From DUZB01 sp964407525 (lineage in GTDB: Bacteria > Desulfobacterota > DSM-4660 > Desulfatiglandales > Desulfatiglandaceae): a DNA stretch of 8,858 nucleotides. The notes under the pieces were generated by a model. The model was not told where the DNA came from. It saw only the letters and a program-made list of their open reading frames with translations, and did no database searches. Positions within the stretch are counted from its first letter, which is position 1, and every line of letters starts with the position of its first letter. Below, in pieces: positions 1-6,438 of the stretch. The position numbers were made by a program, and so were the translations under genes. Location of the stretch: NCBI GenBank assembly GCA_964407525.1, contig CAYOWC010000210.1, forward strand, positions 1-8,858, in the 5' to 3' direction.

Positions 1-17
1 CTTTTTTCCGGAACCGG

Positions 18-152
18 GGTGTCAGGTTTCAGGTGTCAGGTTTCAGTACCTAGTGTTCCTATTTTCTAATTTTGATAATCATAACTATTCGTTATTACTT
101 CTAATAAGTTGAATGTGGCCAAGTTTTTTCCTGACACCTGACACCTGACACC
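18..152. repeat. Heptamer-based inverted repeat with AT-rich loop
   Basis: The left arm (18-45) is two copies of a 14-nt unit made of the heptamers TGTCAGG and TTTCAGG. The right arm (130-154) is three CCTGACA heptamers plus CCTG. Positions 18-40 are the reverse complement of 130-152 except for one base, giving 22 of 23 pairs. The roughly 89-nt interior (41-129) is AT-rich and has no gene that I can see. The arms could form a long hairpin or cruciform. The two arms carry tandem short words, which suggests a non-coding intergenic repeat family rather than an insertion sequence. No transposase is present. Confidence 0.75.
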
Positions 153-184
153 TGGAATCTGAGCATGGCCGATTCGACAACTGA

Positions 185-466
185 GAAAATGTCACGTTAA
201 TCCGCGATGAGCCCACAATTTCACCTTGGAAAAAGGATTACGACATGAGGATTTCTTTTATTTACAAGGGTGTGCAAGAAAAATGCTTATTAATTAGGGA
301 AGGCCTCAACAAACAGTTACAAAAATCGTTATTGATCACGAAAACCATATATGAGATGGTTCGCCTATAGAAATGCTATTACAACGAGGTGCGTGGGCGG
401 CGCTCCCCCATTCACATGAAAGAGACTGAGCAGCATTCATTAAATCAGGAGGAAAACATAGAATGA
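185..466 (+). pseudogene. Possible gene remnant or small ORF interrupted by an amber codon
   Basis: One reading frame is open from 185 to 367, meets a single TAG at 368-370, then stays open to a TGA at 464-466. An ATG at 245 has a good Shine-Dalgarno (AAAAGGA, 231-237, 7 nt spacing) and would give a 41-residue peptide starting MRISFIYKGVQEK. The part after the TAG gives about 31 residues, including VRGRRSPIHMKETEQ. The final TGA overlaps the ATG of the following exporter gene as ATGA, as in translationally coupled pairs. I do not recognise the product. It may be a decayed gene, a short leader ORF, an amber-readthrough gene, or chance in AT-rich DNA. The frame is longer than expected by chance but not decisively so. 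Confidence 0.2.
389..415 (+). promoter_or_regulatory. GC-rich hairpin in the exporter 5' region
   Basis: The stem pairs GTG (389-391) with CAC (413-415), TGGG (394-397) with CCCA (407-410), and GG (399-400) with CC (405-406), around the loop CGCT. It stands out in AT-rich surroundings about 50 nt before the exporter start. It may be an mRNA leader structure. The stretch at 384-393 (ACGAGGTGCG) resembles, from memory, the conserved 5' core of guanidine-III riboswitches. The expected pseudoknot could not be drawn, so no riboswitch is called. Confidence 0.25.
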
Positions 467-789
467 TGAAGATGGCATGGACCTATCTAATTGCGGCCGG
501 TTTTTTCGAAATCGGATGGCCCGTGGGATTGAAACTGGCGCAGACCCCTGGGAAAACCGTTGTGGGCGTTCTTTTTGCAGGCGCCTGCATGGTCGTCAGT
601 GGCTATCTGCTCTATCTGGCCCAACGACACATCCCCATGGGAACCGCCTATGCGGTATGGACTGGAATTGGAGCTGCCGGCACCTTTGTGTTAGGCATTT
701 TTCTCTACGGCGACCCTGCGGGCGCCATGCGGATCTTTTCCGTGCTATTAATCATCTCAGGTGTTATCCTGCTGAAACTGGCTCATTGA
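463..789 (+). CDS. sugE: SMR-family exporter, Gdx/SugE guanidinium type
   Basis: This is a 108-residue inner-membrane protein with four predicted helices (about 4-22, 33-52, 57-78 and 87-105), the usual length for small multidrug resistance proteins. It carries the Gdx/SugE signature GTAYAVWTGIGAAGT (60-74). Residues equivalent to the known Gdx site are present: Glu16 (proton and substrate coupling), Trp19, Ser46, Tyr63 and Trp66. By family knowledge, Gdx proteins exchange guanidinium for protons as antiparallel homodimers, and some members also handle small quaternary ammonium compounds. Homologues usually begin at the Met-Ala-Trp of residue 4. However, the Shine-Dalgarno AGGAGG (447-452) is 10 nt from the first ATG and 19 nt from the third, so ATG 463 is preferred. 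The next gene starts 92 nt downstream with no obvious terminator between, so co-transcription is possible. Confidence 0.93.
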   Translation: MMKMAWTYLIAAGFFEIGWPVGLKLAQTPGKTVVGVLFAGACMVVSGYLLYLAQRHIPMGTAYAVWTGIGAAGTFVLGIFLYGDPAGAMRIFSVLLIISGVILLKLAH

Positions 790-881
790 AAAGCTCTCTC
801 ACATTATCCATTGCACCCTTCAAATTGAAATGTAAGAATGCCAGCCTGCTTTCTCAACAGTCTGTTTTAGGGGACACGGTC

Positions 882-2105
882 ATGAAACTACCTACGAAGA
901 GAATCTGCGTATTTATTATGTTGCTCTTGCTTACTGGCAGTACGGGATGTCAGAAAGAAAGCAGTGTGTCATCTGCAGGAATCAAGGTAGGGGCACTCTT
1001 TCCTCTCAGCGGTGATCTCAAAGATAAGGGCACCGATAGTGCGAACGGCGTGAGACTGGCCGCCGAGGAAATCAACAATGCCGGGGGCATCACTTCCCTG
1101 AATGGGGCAAAGCTGGAAATCATCTTTGCCGATACCAAAGGGAAACCCGAGGTTGGCGCAAAAGAGACGGAACGCCTGATCAAGGAAGAAGGGGTGGTCG
1201 CACTTATCGGTACCTATCAAAGCAGCGTTACCAAGCCGGCCTCGCAGGTGGCGGAGAGATTAGAGACCCCATTCATCGTCAGCATCTCCATTGCCGACAT
1301 CATCACCGAAAGAGGCTTTCGCCATACCTTCCGAATTCAACCAAAAGCCACATTCTATGCTCGCGACCAAATCCAATTCATAAAGGACCTTGAAAAGCTT
1401 GCAGGATTCTCTGTTAAACGGGTTGCCCTTCTCCATGAAAACACGGATTTCGGGACATCCACGGCTCTGGCTCAGAAGAGCGCCCTGAGGAAACATGGTC
1501 TGGAAGTCGTATCGGATATCGGATACAAATCTGAAGGCGTCACTGATCTCCAAAAAGAAGTAAACCAGTCTCTTGCAGCCAAGCCGGACGTCATCCTCAC
1601 CGTCACCTACCTCATGGACAGCATTCTGATTCGAAGAGCGTTGATCAAATCAGGAGCGGCAGTGCCCATGGTCGATACAGCAGGTGGGACCGTATCACCG
1701 GAATACATCCAAGTCCTTGGCCCCTTAGCTGATGGTACGCTTACCATGGCTGAATACTCTAAATTCGCGGCCGGGGGCAGGGAACTCAATGAACGTTTCC
1801 ATGCACGCTTTTCAACAGATATTACAGGAGACAGCGCCCATGCTTATCAGGCGGTATTGGTGCTTAAAGATGCATTGGAAAGATCCGGATCACCGGATAA
1901 AGACAAACTTCGTCAGGCGATAGCCGACACCGATATACACAAAGGTCCCCAACTTGTGTTACCCGCAGAACAACTGCGGTTTGACAAAAACGGTCAAAAT
2001 GAGTTTGCCCATCTCTACGTAATGCAGATACAAAATGGTGAATTGGCGCCCGTCTGGCCGGTACAGTATGCCACGGCAAAGGTTAAATTTAAAGGCAGCA
2101 ATTAG
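882..2105 (+). CDS. Periplasmic substrate-binding lipoprotein, branched-chain amino acid (Liv) ABC type
   Basis: This 407-residue protein has a signal peptide: basic start MKLPTKR, hydrophobic core VFIMLLLL, and a lipobox-like TGSTGC with Cys23 as the probable lipidated residue. The -3 position is Ser, so the lipobox is imperfect. The mature part follows the type 1 periplasmic-binding fold (Peripla_BP_6/LivK-like): IKVGALFPLSG near 34-44, then LAAEEINNAGGI, then an ALIGTYQSS strand-loop that normally contacts ligand. Such proteins deliver branched-chain amino acids, amides, urea or aromatic acids to LivHMGF transporters, but no permease or ATPase gene is in view. The start at 882 has a Shine-Dalgarno (AGGGGA, 869-874, 7 nt spacing). 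The same frame is open further upstream, but that part is the shadow of the exporter gene. The ligand cannot be predicted. The following sensor kinase raises the possibility of a receptor role. Confidence 0.88.
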   Translation: MKLPTKRICVFIMLLLLTGSTGCQKESSVSSAGIKVGALFPLSGDLKDKGTDSANGVRLAAEEINNAGGITSLNGAKLEIIFADTKGKPEVGAKETERLIKEEGVVALIGTYQSSVTKPASQVAERLETPFIVSISIADIITERGFRHTFRIQPKATFYARDQIQFIKDLEKLAGFSVKRVALLHENTDFGTSTALAQKSALRKHGLEVVSDIGYKSEGVTDLQKEVNQSLAAKPDVILTVTYLMDSILIRRALIKSGAAVPMVDTAGGTVSPEYIQVLGPLADGTLTMAEYSKFAAGGRELNERFHARFSTDITGDSAHAYQAVLVLKDALERSGSPDKDKLRQAIADTDIHKGPQLVLPAEQLRFDKNGQNEFAHLYVMQIQNGELAPVWPVQYATAKVKFKGSN

Positions 2106-2247
2106 CTTTTGAGCTATTAGCCATTAGCGTAATGATGTAAATGATTTATATCAGTTTTTCCTGGTATTCAACTTTCACTTTTTGATACTGATCTGTTTCT
2201 GCGTAAACGACTTATATTATAGGGCCAAGTAACGGCTAAGCGCTAAT
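2101..2247. repeat. ATTAGC-word imperfect inverted repeat
   Basis: ATTAGC occurs at 2101-2106 (containing the TAG stop of the binding-protein gene), 2116-2121 and 2123-2128. The reverse words GCTAAG and GCTAAT lie at 2235-2240 and 2242-2247. Positions 2116-2128 and 2235-2247 pair imperfectly across an AT-rich interior, which also holds a smaller ATCAGT/ACTGAT pair. No gene is visible in the 180-bp gap, and no convincing sigma70 promoter was found there. The layout, short tandem words facing each other around an AT-rich loop, is like that of 18-152 but with a different word. Confidence 0.5.
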
Positions 2248-2285
2248 TGCAATTTTTAGGTTAAAATAAACGAATAGCAACCCAT

Positions 2286-4985
2286 ATGAGCTCACATCCA
2301 ACCAATAAATCGATCCATCCAATTCGACGCAAAAGCCTGGCAACCCAATTGACCTGGGTTTCCATATTGATGGTAACTTTCGCCCTCCTTATAGTGGGTA
2401 CGGGTCTGATTCTAATAGCCGACAGGACGCAGCGGGATGGTGCTTTTCGATTGCAGCAACAAAGTGCTGAGCAGGTTTCCCAGCTCATTTCAGGATATAT
2501 GACCCGGGCGGATGGTCGACTGCTCTTCTTTTTGGAAAATGTACCATTGCTTTCAAAATCCCAAGAACAGCAAAAGGGTCTCCTGGGAAACCTCCTTATG
2601 AGCAGCCTGCCCTTGTACAGTCGGGTCTCTGTATTGAATAAAGAAGGCTATGAGTTAAGTAAAATATCCCGTTTTCATACCTTTCTGCCTGGGGAACTGA
2701 CTAGCCAGGCCGAAAACCCTGCCTTTCTTACAGCCATAAAAGACGACAGTTATATGGGTCCGGTTGCCTTTTTCGAAAACACCGGCCTTTTATCTGTGGC
2801 AATCGCCCTGCCGATAAAATCTCAAACAGCTGAAATCATGGGCGTAATCATCGCTGAAGTCAACGTCAGTCATCTATGGCAGAGTGTAGCACGCATTAAA
2901 GTCGGGAAAGGCGGTTATGCTTATCTTGTGGATAACAAAGGCCGATTCGTCGCTTATCAGAAACCTGCCGAAGTCCTGAAAAGATATAAGGAAGATATGA
3001 GGAGAATGCCCCCTGTGTCCGACTTCCTTGTCCGCAGTAAGGACAACACTGTTCAGGTTAAAGAATACCAGGGATTGGTTGGTGAAAAAGTAATTGGAGC
3101 TTATGCCCCTGTCAAGGGCACCAACTGGGCAGTATTGGTTGAGCAGCCTACCCGTGAAGCCTATGCAAGCATCTCTAAAATGCAAAAATATCTCTTAGGG
3201 GTCATGTTTCTGTGCATTGTACTGGCAGGCGCATTGGGTTTTTATATCTCCCGACGCTTGATCGGCCCTATTCGAATGCTGACTGACGCCGCGCAGAGGT
3301 TTGGAACAGGCGACCTGCAAAGTGACTTTAGCGATGTGCAGAGGCAGGATGAGGTAGGGATACTGTCGCATACGTTTAAGAAAATGCAAAAGGAATTGCA
3401 TGACCTGTATGCCGGACAGAGACGAAAGATAGAAGAATTGGAAATCATGCAGAAAGCTCTGCGAGAAAGTGAAGAGAAATACAGAACCATCCTTGCAAGC
3501 ATTGAGGATGGATATTATGAAGTGGATATGGAGGGAAACTTTAGTTTTTTTAATGGGGCTCTTTGCGAAATTTACGGGTATTCAAGGGACGAATTGATGG
3601 GGATGAATATCCGGAAGCTTACAGATCAAGAAACTGCAAAACAGGGATACTATGTCTTCAACGCGGTATATACCACCGGAAGGCCCGAGAAAGGTTTTGA
3701 ATGGAAGGTTGTAAGAACAGATGGAACAAAAAGATTGGTGGAGGCTTCCGTATCATTAAGGAGGGATCCAGAAAATGTGCCAATAGGGTTTGGAGGTATT
3801 ATTCGGGATATTTCCGAAAAACAAAGGCTTGAAGTCCAGCTGCAACATGCCCAGAGAATGGAGTCATTAGGGACTTTGGCTGGCGGAATAGCGCATAATT
3901 TCAACAACCTGCTCATGGGTATCATGGGATATGCATCTTTGATGCTCCTGGAAACTGATTCCGACCATCTGAATTACGAAAGGCTTAAAAACATCGAAAA
4001 GCAGGTTATAAGCGGGTCTAAACTCACCGGCCAACTCCTTGGGTATGCCAGGGAGGGAAGCTATGAAGTCAAGCCCATCAACCTGAATCAGGTCGTTAAA
4101 GAGACCTCTGACACCTTCGGAATGACGAAAAAAGAAATCACAATTCATCAGGATTTTCGTGAGCGCCTCTACGGCATAAACGCTGACCAGGGTCAAATTG
4201 AACAGGTATTGCTCAATCTCTATGTAAATGCAGCTGATGCCATGCCGGGGGGGGGAGACCTGTTCCTGAAAACAAACAACGTCACCCATGAAGATATGAG
4301 CGACGAAACCCATGAAGTTAAACCCGGTGACTATGTGCTGTTGACTGTAAGAGATACGGGGATTGGCATGGACAAAGAGACCAGGGAGCGGGTTTTTGAA
4401 CCATTCTTCACAACCAAGGGACTTGCCCGTGGCACCGGTCTCGGCATGGCTTCCGCTTACGGTATAATAAAGGCTCATGGAGGATATATTCATCTGCTTT
4501 CTGAAAAAGGACATGGGACGACTTACCATATCTATCTGCCTGCGACAGAACAGAAGATAGAAAAGAAACAAGTGTTGTCCGATGAACTCGTGAAAGGCAA
4601 AGGGACAGTCCTTCTGGTGGACGATGAGAAGTTGGTTCTTGAATCCGGCCGGCAGATGCTTAAATATCTGGGGTATGAGGTCCTGCTGGCTGAAAATGGT
4701 CAAGAGGCTGTGGAGCTGTACAAGAGGAATCAGGATAAAATAAACATGATTCTCCTTGACATGGTAATGCCCATTATGGGTGGTGGAGAGACCTTCGACA
4801 GGATAAAGGAGATGAATACCAGAGTGAAAGTCCTCCTCTCCAGCGGATACAGTGTAGAAGGGGAAGCCAAAGAAATATTGGATAGAGGTTGCGATGCCTT
4901 CATCCAGAAACCTTACAAGCTGAAAGAGCTTTCTAGGAAAATTAAGGAAATATTAGGGAGTGTTATCCAGGATGCGAATTCATGA
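2286..4985 (+). CDS. Hybrid sensor histidine kinase: dCache-like sensor, HAMP, PAS, HisKA, HATPase, receiver
   Basis: This 899-residue inner-membrane sensor has a transmembrane helix at about 24-46 and a periplasmic region of about 255 residues with dCache-like features (GGYAYLVDNKGRFVAYQ, 209-225). A second helix lies at about 302-324, followed by HAMP (about 322-375), a short coiled coil (about 376-400) and a PAS domain (about 396-512). The HisKA box has phosphoacceptor His537 in GGIAHNFNNLL. The ATPase shows an N box (Asn648), G1 DTGIGM (690-695), F box FEPFF (704-708) and G2 GTGLGM (716-721). The C-terminal receiver (about 773-890) has Asp779/Asp780, phosphoacceptor Asp825 and Lys875, so an internal phosphorelay is likely. 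No output regulator is in the window. The residue after His537 is Asn instead of the usual acidic one. ATG 2286 is the only in-frame ATG before an upstream TAA (2262-2264), and its Shine-Dalgarno is poor. A 9-G run lies at 4247-4255. Confidence 0.95.
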   Translation: MSSHPTNKSIHPIRRKSLATQLTWVSILMVTFALLIVGTGLILIADRTQRDGAFRLQQQSAEQVSQLISGYMTRADGRLLFFLENVPLLSKSQEQQKGLLGNLLMSSLPLYSRVSVLNKEGYELSKISRFHTFLPGELTSQAENPAFLTAIKDDSYMGPVAFFENTGLLSVAIALPIKSQTAEIMGVIIAEVNVSHLWQSVARIKVGKGGYAYLVDNKGRFVAYQKPAEVLKRYKEDMRRMPPVSDFLVRSKDNTVQVKEYQGLVGEKVIGAYAPVKGTNWAVLVEQPTREAYASISKMQKYLLGVMFLCIVLAGALGFYISRRLIGPIRMLTDAAQRFGTGDLQSDFSDVQRQDEVGILSHTFKKMQKELHDLYAGQRRKIEELEIMQKALRESEEKYRTILASIEDGYYEVDMEGNFSFFNGALCEIYGYSRDELMGMNIRKLTDQETAKQGYYVFNAVYTTGRPEKGFEWKVVRTDGTKRLVEASVSLRRDPENVPIGFGGIIRDISEKQRLEVQLQHAQRMESLGTLAGGIAHNFNNLLMGIMGYASLMLLETDSDHLNYERLKNIEKQVISGSKLTGQLLGYAREGSYEVKPINLNQVVKETSDTFGMTKKEITIHQDFRERLYGINADQGQIEQVLLNLYVNAADAMPGGGDLFLKTNNVTHEDMSDETHEVKPGDYVLLTVRDTGIGMDKETRERVFEPFFTTKGLARGTGLGMASAYGIIKAHGGYIHLLSEKGHGTTYHIYLPATEQKIEKKQVLSDELVKGKGTVLLVDDEKLVLESGRQMLKYLGYEVLLAENGQEAVELYKRNQDKINMILLDMVMPIMGGGETFDRIKEMNTRVKVLLSSGYSVEGEAKEILDRGCDAFIQKPYKLKELSRKIKEILGSVIQDANS

Positions 4986-5917
4986 GTAGTAAAATAATCA
5001 GATTTCTTCGAAATAGGGATTTCATCCTTCTTTTCGGCGTCGTATGTGGCCTTTTCCTTGATCGAGGGACCCTATGGACGCAACCTCTTGTCCTCCCCGC
5101 CCTCGGGGTGGTGATGACCCTCTCCACAATGGGAATTTCCGGCAGCGCTTTTCGGCCTCCAGGCGCTCTGATTCGGCCATTTTTTGCGGGAGTTTTCATG
5201 AGTTATGGGGTCCTTTCCGGGGTCATCCTCATCATGGGTAAATTGTTGATTCACGACGATGCCCTGTGGTCCGGGTTTGTCATCCTTGCAGCTGTACCCC
5301 CGGCCATAGCTATAATCCCTTTTGCAGATTTCCTGGGCGGCAACCGATTTTATGCCCTTATTGGAACCATGGGCGGGTATCTCGGCGGACTCCTTCTCAT
5401 GCCTTTTACCGCTTTGCTTTTTCTTCGAACGTCCATCTCAAACCCTTCCAGCATTTTGAAGGTCATCATCGTACTCCTTGTCATACCATTTGTTCTTTCG
5501 CGGGTGCTGATCTGGACGAAGCTGGAAGAGCGTATTGCCCCCTACAAAGGCACCATCACCAACTGGAGTTTTTTTCTTGTGGTCTACACCGTGGTGGGCT
5601 TGAACCAGGAGCATTTTTTTCGCAATCCGGTGGGTCTGATACCCGTCGTACTTATTGCTGTTGCCACCACCTTTATCCTTGGCTTTGTCATTGAATGGAT
5701 AGGAAAGATTGCCAAGTTGGATCAGGAAATCACCACCAGTCTTGTCCTGCTGGGGACCCTGAAGAACTATGGCCTGGCTGCAGGAATCGCACTGGCCCTT
5801 TTCGGTAAAGAAACAGCGCTGCCGGCCACCGTTTCCACCATATTCATGATCATCTATATCATTTGGCTCAATTTCAAAACCGGGTTGGGATCCAAAGGGA
5901 AGGTAACTTCTCAATAA
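4982..5917 (+). CDS. BASS-family (bile acid:sodium symporter-like) transporter
   Basis: This 311-residue, highly hydrophobic protein has eight to ten predicted helices and fits the bile acid:Na+ symporter/SBF superfamily in length. Family-like landmarks are TMGISGSAF (49-57), the PPAIAIIPFADFLGG segment (106-120) in the position of the unwound core helix, and KNYGLAAGIALALFGKETAL (261-280), matching the C-terminal core motif. Members carry organic anions such as bile acids, pyruvate, pantothenate or sulfonates, usually with sodium. ACR3 arsenite exporters are more distant relatives. The substrate cannot be read from sequence, and a divergent SBF-like subgroup is likely. The start ATG overlaps the kinase stop (ATGA) and has AGGA at 4969-4972, 9 nt away, so translation is probably coupled to the kinase. 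The last four codons and the stop lie inside the terminal repeat of the following element, so the natural C-terminus may have been altered. Confidence 0.82.
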   Translation: MSSKIIRFLRNRDFILLFGVVCGLFLDRGTLWTQPLVLPALGVVMTLSTMGISGSAFRPPGALIRPFFAGVFMSYGVLSGVILIMGKLLIHDDALWSGFVILAAVPPAIAIIPFADFLGGNRFYALIGTMGGYLGGLLLMPFTALLFLRTSISNPSSILKVIIVLLVIPFVLSRVLIWTKLEERIAPYKGTITNWSFFLVVYTVVGLNQEHFFRNPVGLIPVVLIAVATTFILGFVIEWIGKIAKLDQEITTSLVLLGTLKNYGLAAGIALALFGKETALPATVSTIFMIIYIIWLNFKTGLGSKGKVTSQ

Positions 5918-6131
5918 GTTCGGATACCCATAACACAGTTAGGGTTAAAATCGATTGAAAAAGCCATTGTCTTCTCGGAGTTTAGGCCTGCCCGCCATTG
6001 CCGTTCGCACTCTATTTTGAGATTGGTCGATGTTACGATCCCCCTGTATTTGGGACAATTCTTCTGATGGTTAGGCGAGGCAGGCGGGCGTAAGCCTTTT
6101 AAAAATCCACCCGAACTTACTGAAAAGTTAC
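5903..6131. mobile_element. MITE-like element with 21-bp terminal inverted repeats
   Basis: Positions 5903-5923 and 6111-6131 are inverted repeats matching at 19 of 21 bases. The left end begins GTAACTTCTC and the right end finishes AAAAGTTAC. Each end also contains a small AACTT/AAGTT palindrome. Inside lies a second inverted pair, GCCTGCCCGCC (5986-5996) against GGCGAGGCAGGC (6074-6085), with one bulge. Similarity stops at the outer edges. No coding frame is evident in the interior, and no target-site duplication was recognised. The element fills most of the gap between the BASS gene and the next promoter. It could be a non-autonomous transposable element or a large mRNA stem structure. Confidence 0.5.
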
Positions 6132-6172
6132 AAGGAGAGCCCTGAGCGCCACAACATCGTTTGAAATGGAGT

Positions 6173-6200
6173 TTGACAATCCTTTTTGATATGATATAAG
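6173..6200 (+). promoter_or_regulatory. Sigma70-type promoter for the small-protein/permease pair
   Basis: A perfect -35 TTGACA (6173-6178) is separated by 16 nt from TATAAG (6195-6200), a 5 of 6 match to the -10 consensus. Transcription would begin near 6207 and leave a leader of about 55 nt before the TTG start at 6262. It lies just outside the repeat element and faces the downstream genes. No operator palindrome was recognised. Confidence 0.6.
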
Positions 6201-6261
6201 GTCATCTTCGTTATTTTGTACCCTGGATGGTCCATAAAAAGAGACAGAAAAGGAGCTTTTT

Positions 6262-6438
6262 TTGACATTTGACATCATGTTAGGCATAGTCCTCACCATC
6301 CTGGCGCTGGGAGCAGTGGTCATACTGACTTTATGGAGTCGAAGGATCATTGAACGCATTCATGCGCATCGACCCAGCTCTCTGAGACACATTCAAAAGG
6401 AAATCCTGAATGAACAAAACCCCAGACCCCAACCCTGA
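6262..6438 (+). CDS. Small single-pass membrane protein (58 aa, TTG start)
   Basis: This short gene would encode a protein starting MTFDIMLGIVLTILALGAVV. It has one strongly hydrophobic helix (about 6-25), then WSRRIIERIHAHR, a basic amphipathic stretch, and a proline-rich polar tail ending PRPQP. By the positive-inside rule the tail would be cytoplasmic. The TTG at 6262 is chosen because AGGAG (6251-6255) is 6 nt away; the in-frame ATG at 6277 is 21 nt from it. The gene ends 29 nt inside the permease gene, whose own ribosome site (AAAGGA, 6396-6401) lies within it. That overlap suggests coupled translation. I do not recognise a family. A regulatory or accessory subunit of the permease is a reasonable inference. 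Evidence for translation is the ribosome site, promoter, hydrophobic pattern and overlap. Confidence 0.55.
   Translation: MTFDIMLGIVLTILALGAVVILTLWSRRIIERIHAHRPSSLRHIQKEILNEQNPRPQP

Noticed and set aside
185..460. Guanidine-I (ykkC) or guanidine-II (mini-ykkC) riboswitch before the Gdx gene
   Set aside because: The conserved ykkC segments are absent, and the ACGA words present are not closed by complementary stems as guanidine-II loops require.
477..881. N-terminal 135-residue extension of the binding-protein frame
   Set aside because: It is a shifted reading of the exporter gene plus the following gap. The signal peptide and ribosome site place the true start at 882.
2182..2220. Promoter before the kinase: TTGATA with TATATT
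   Set aside because: The spacing is about 25 nt, too long for sigma70, and no -35 lies at 16-18 nt from either TATATT or TATTAT.
3867..4703. Long minus-strand open frame (278 codons) within the kinase gene
   Set aside because: It lies opposite the strongly motif-supported HisKA, ATPase and receiver segments and shows no domain of its own.
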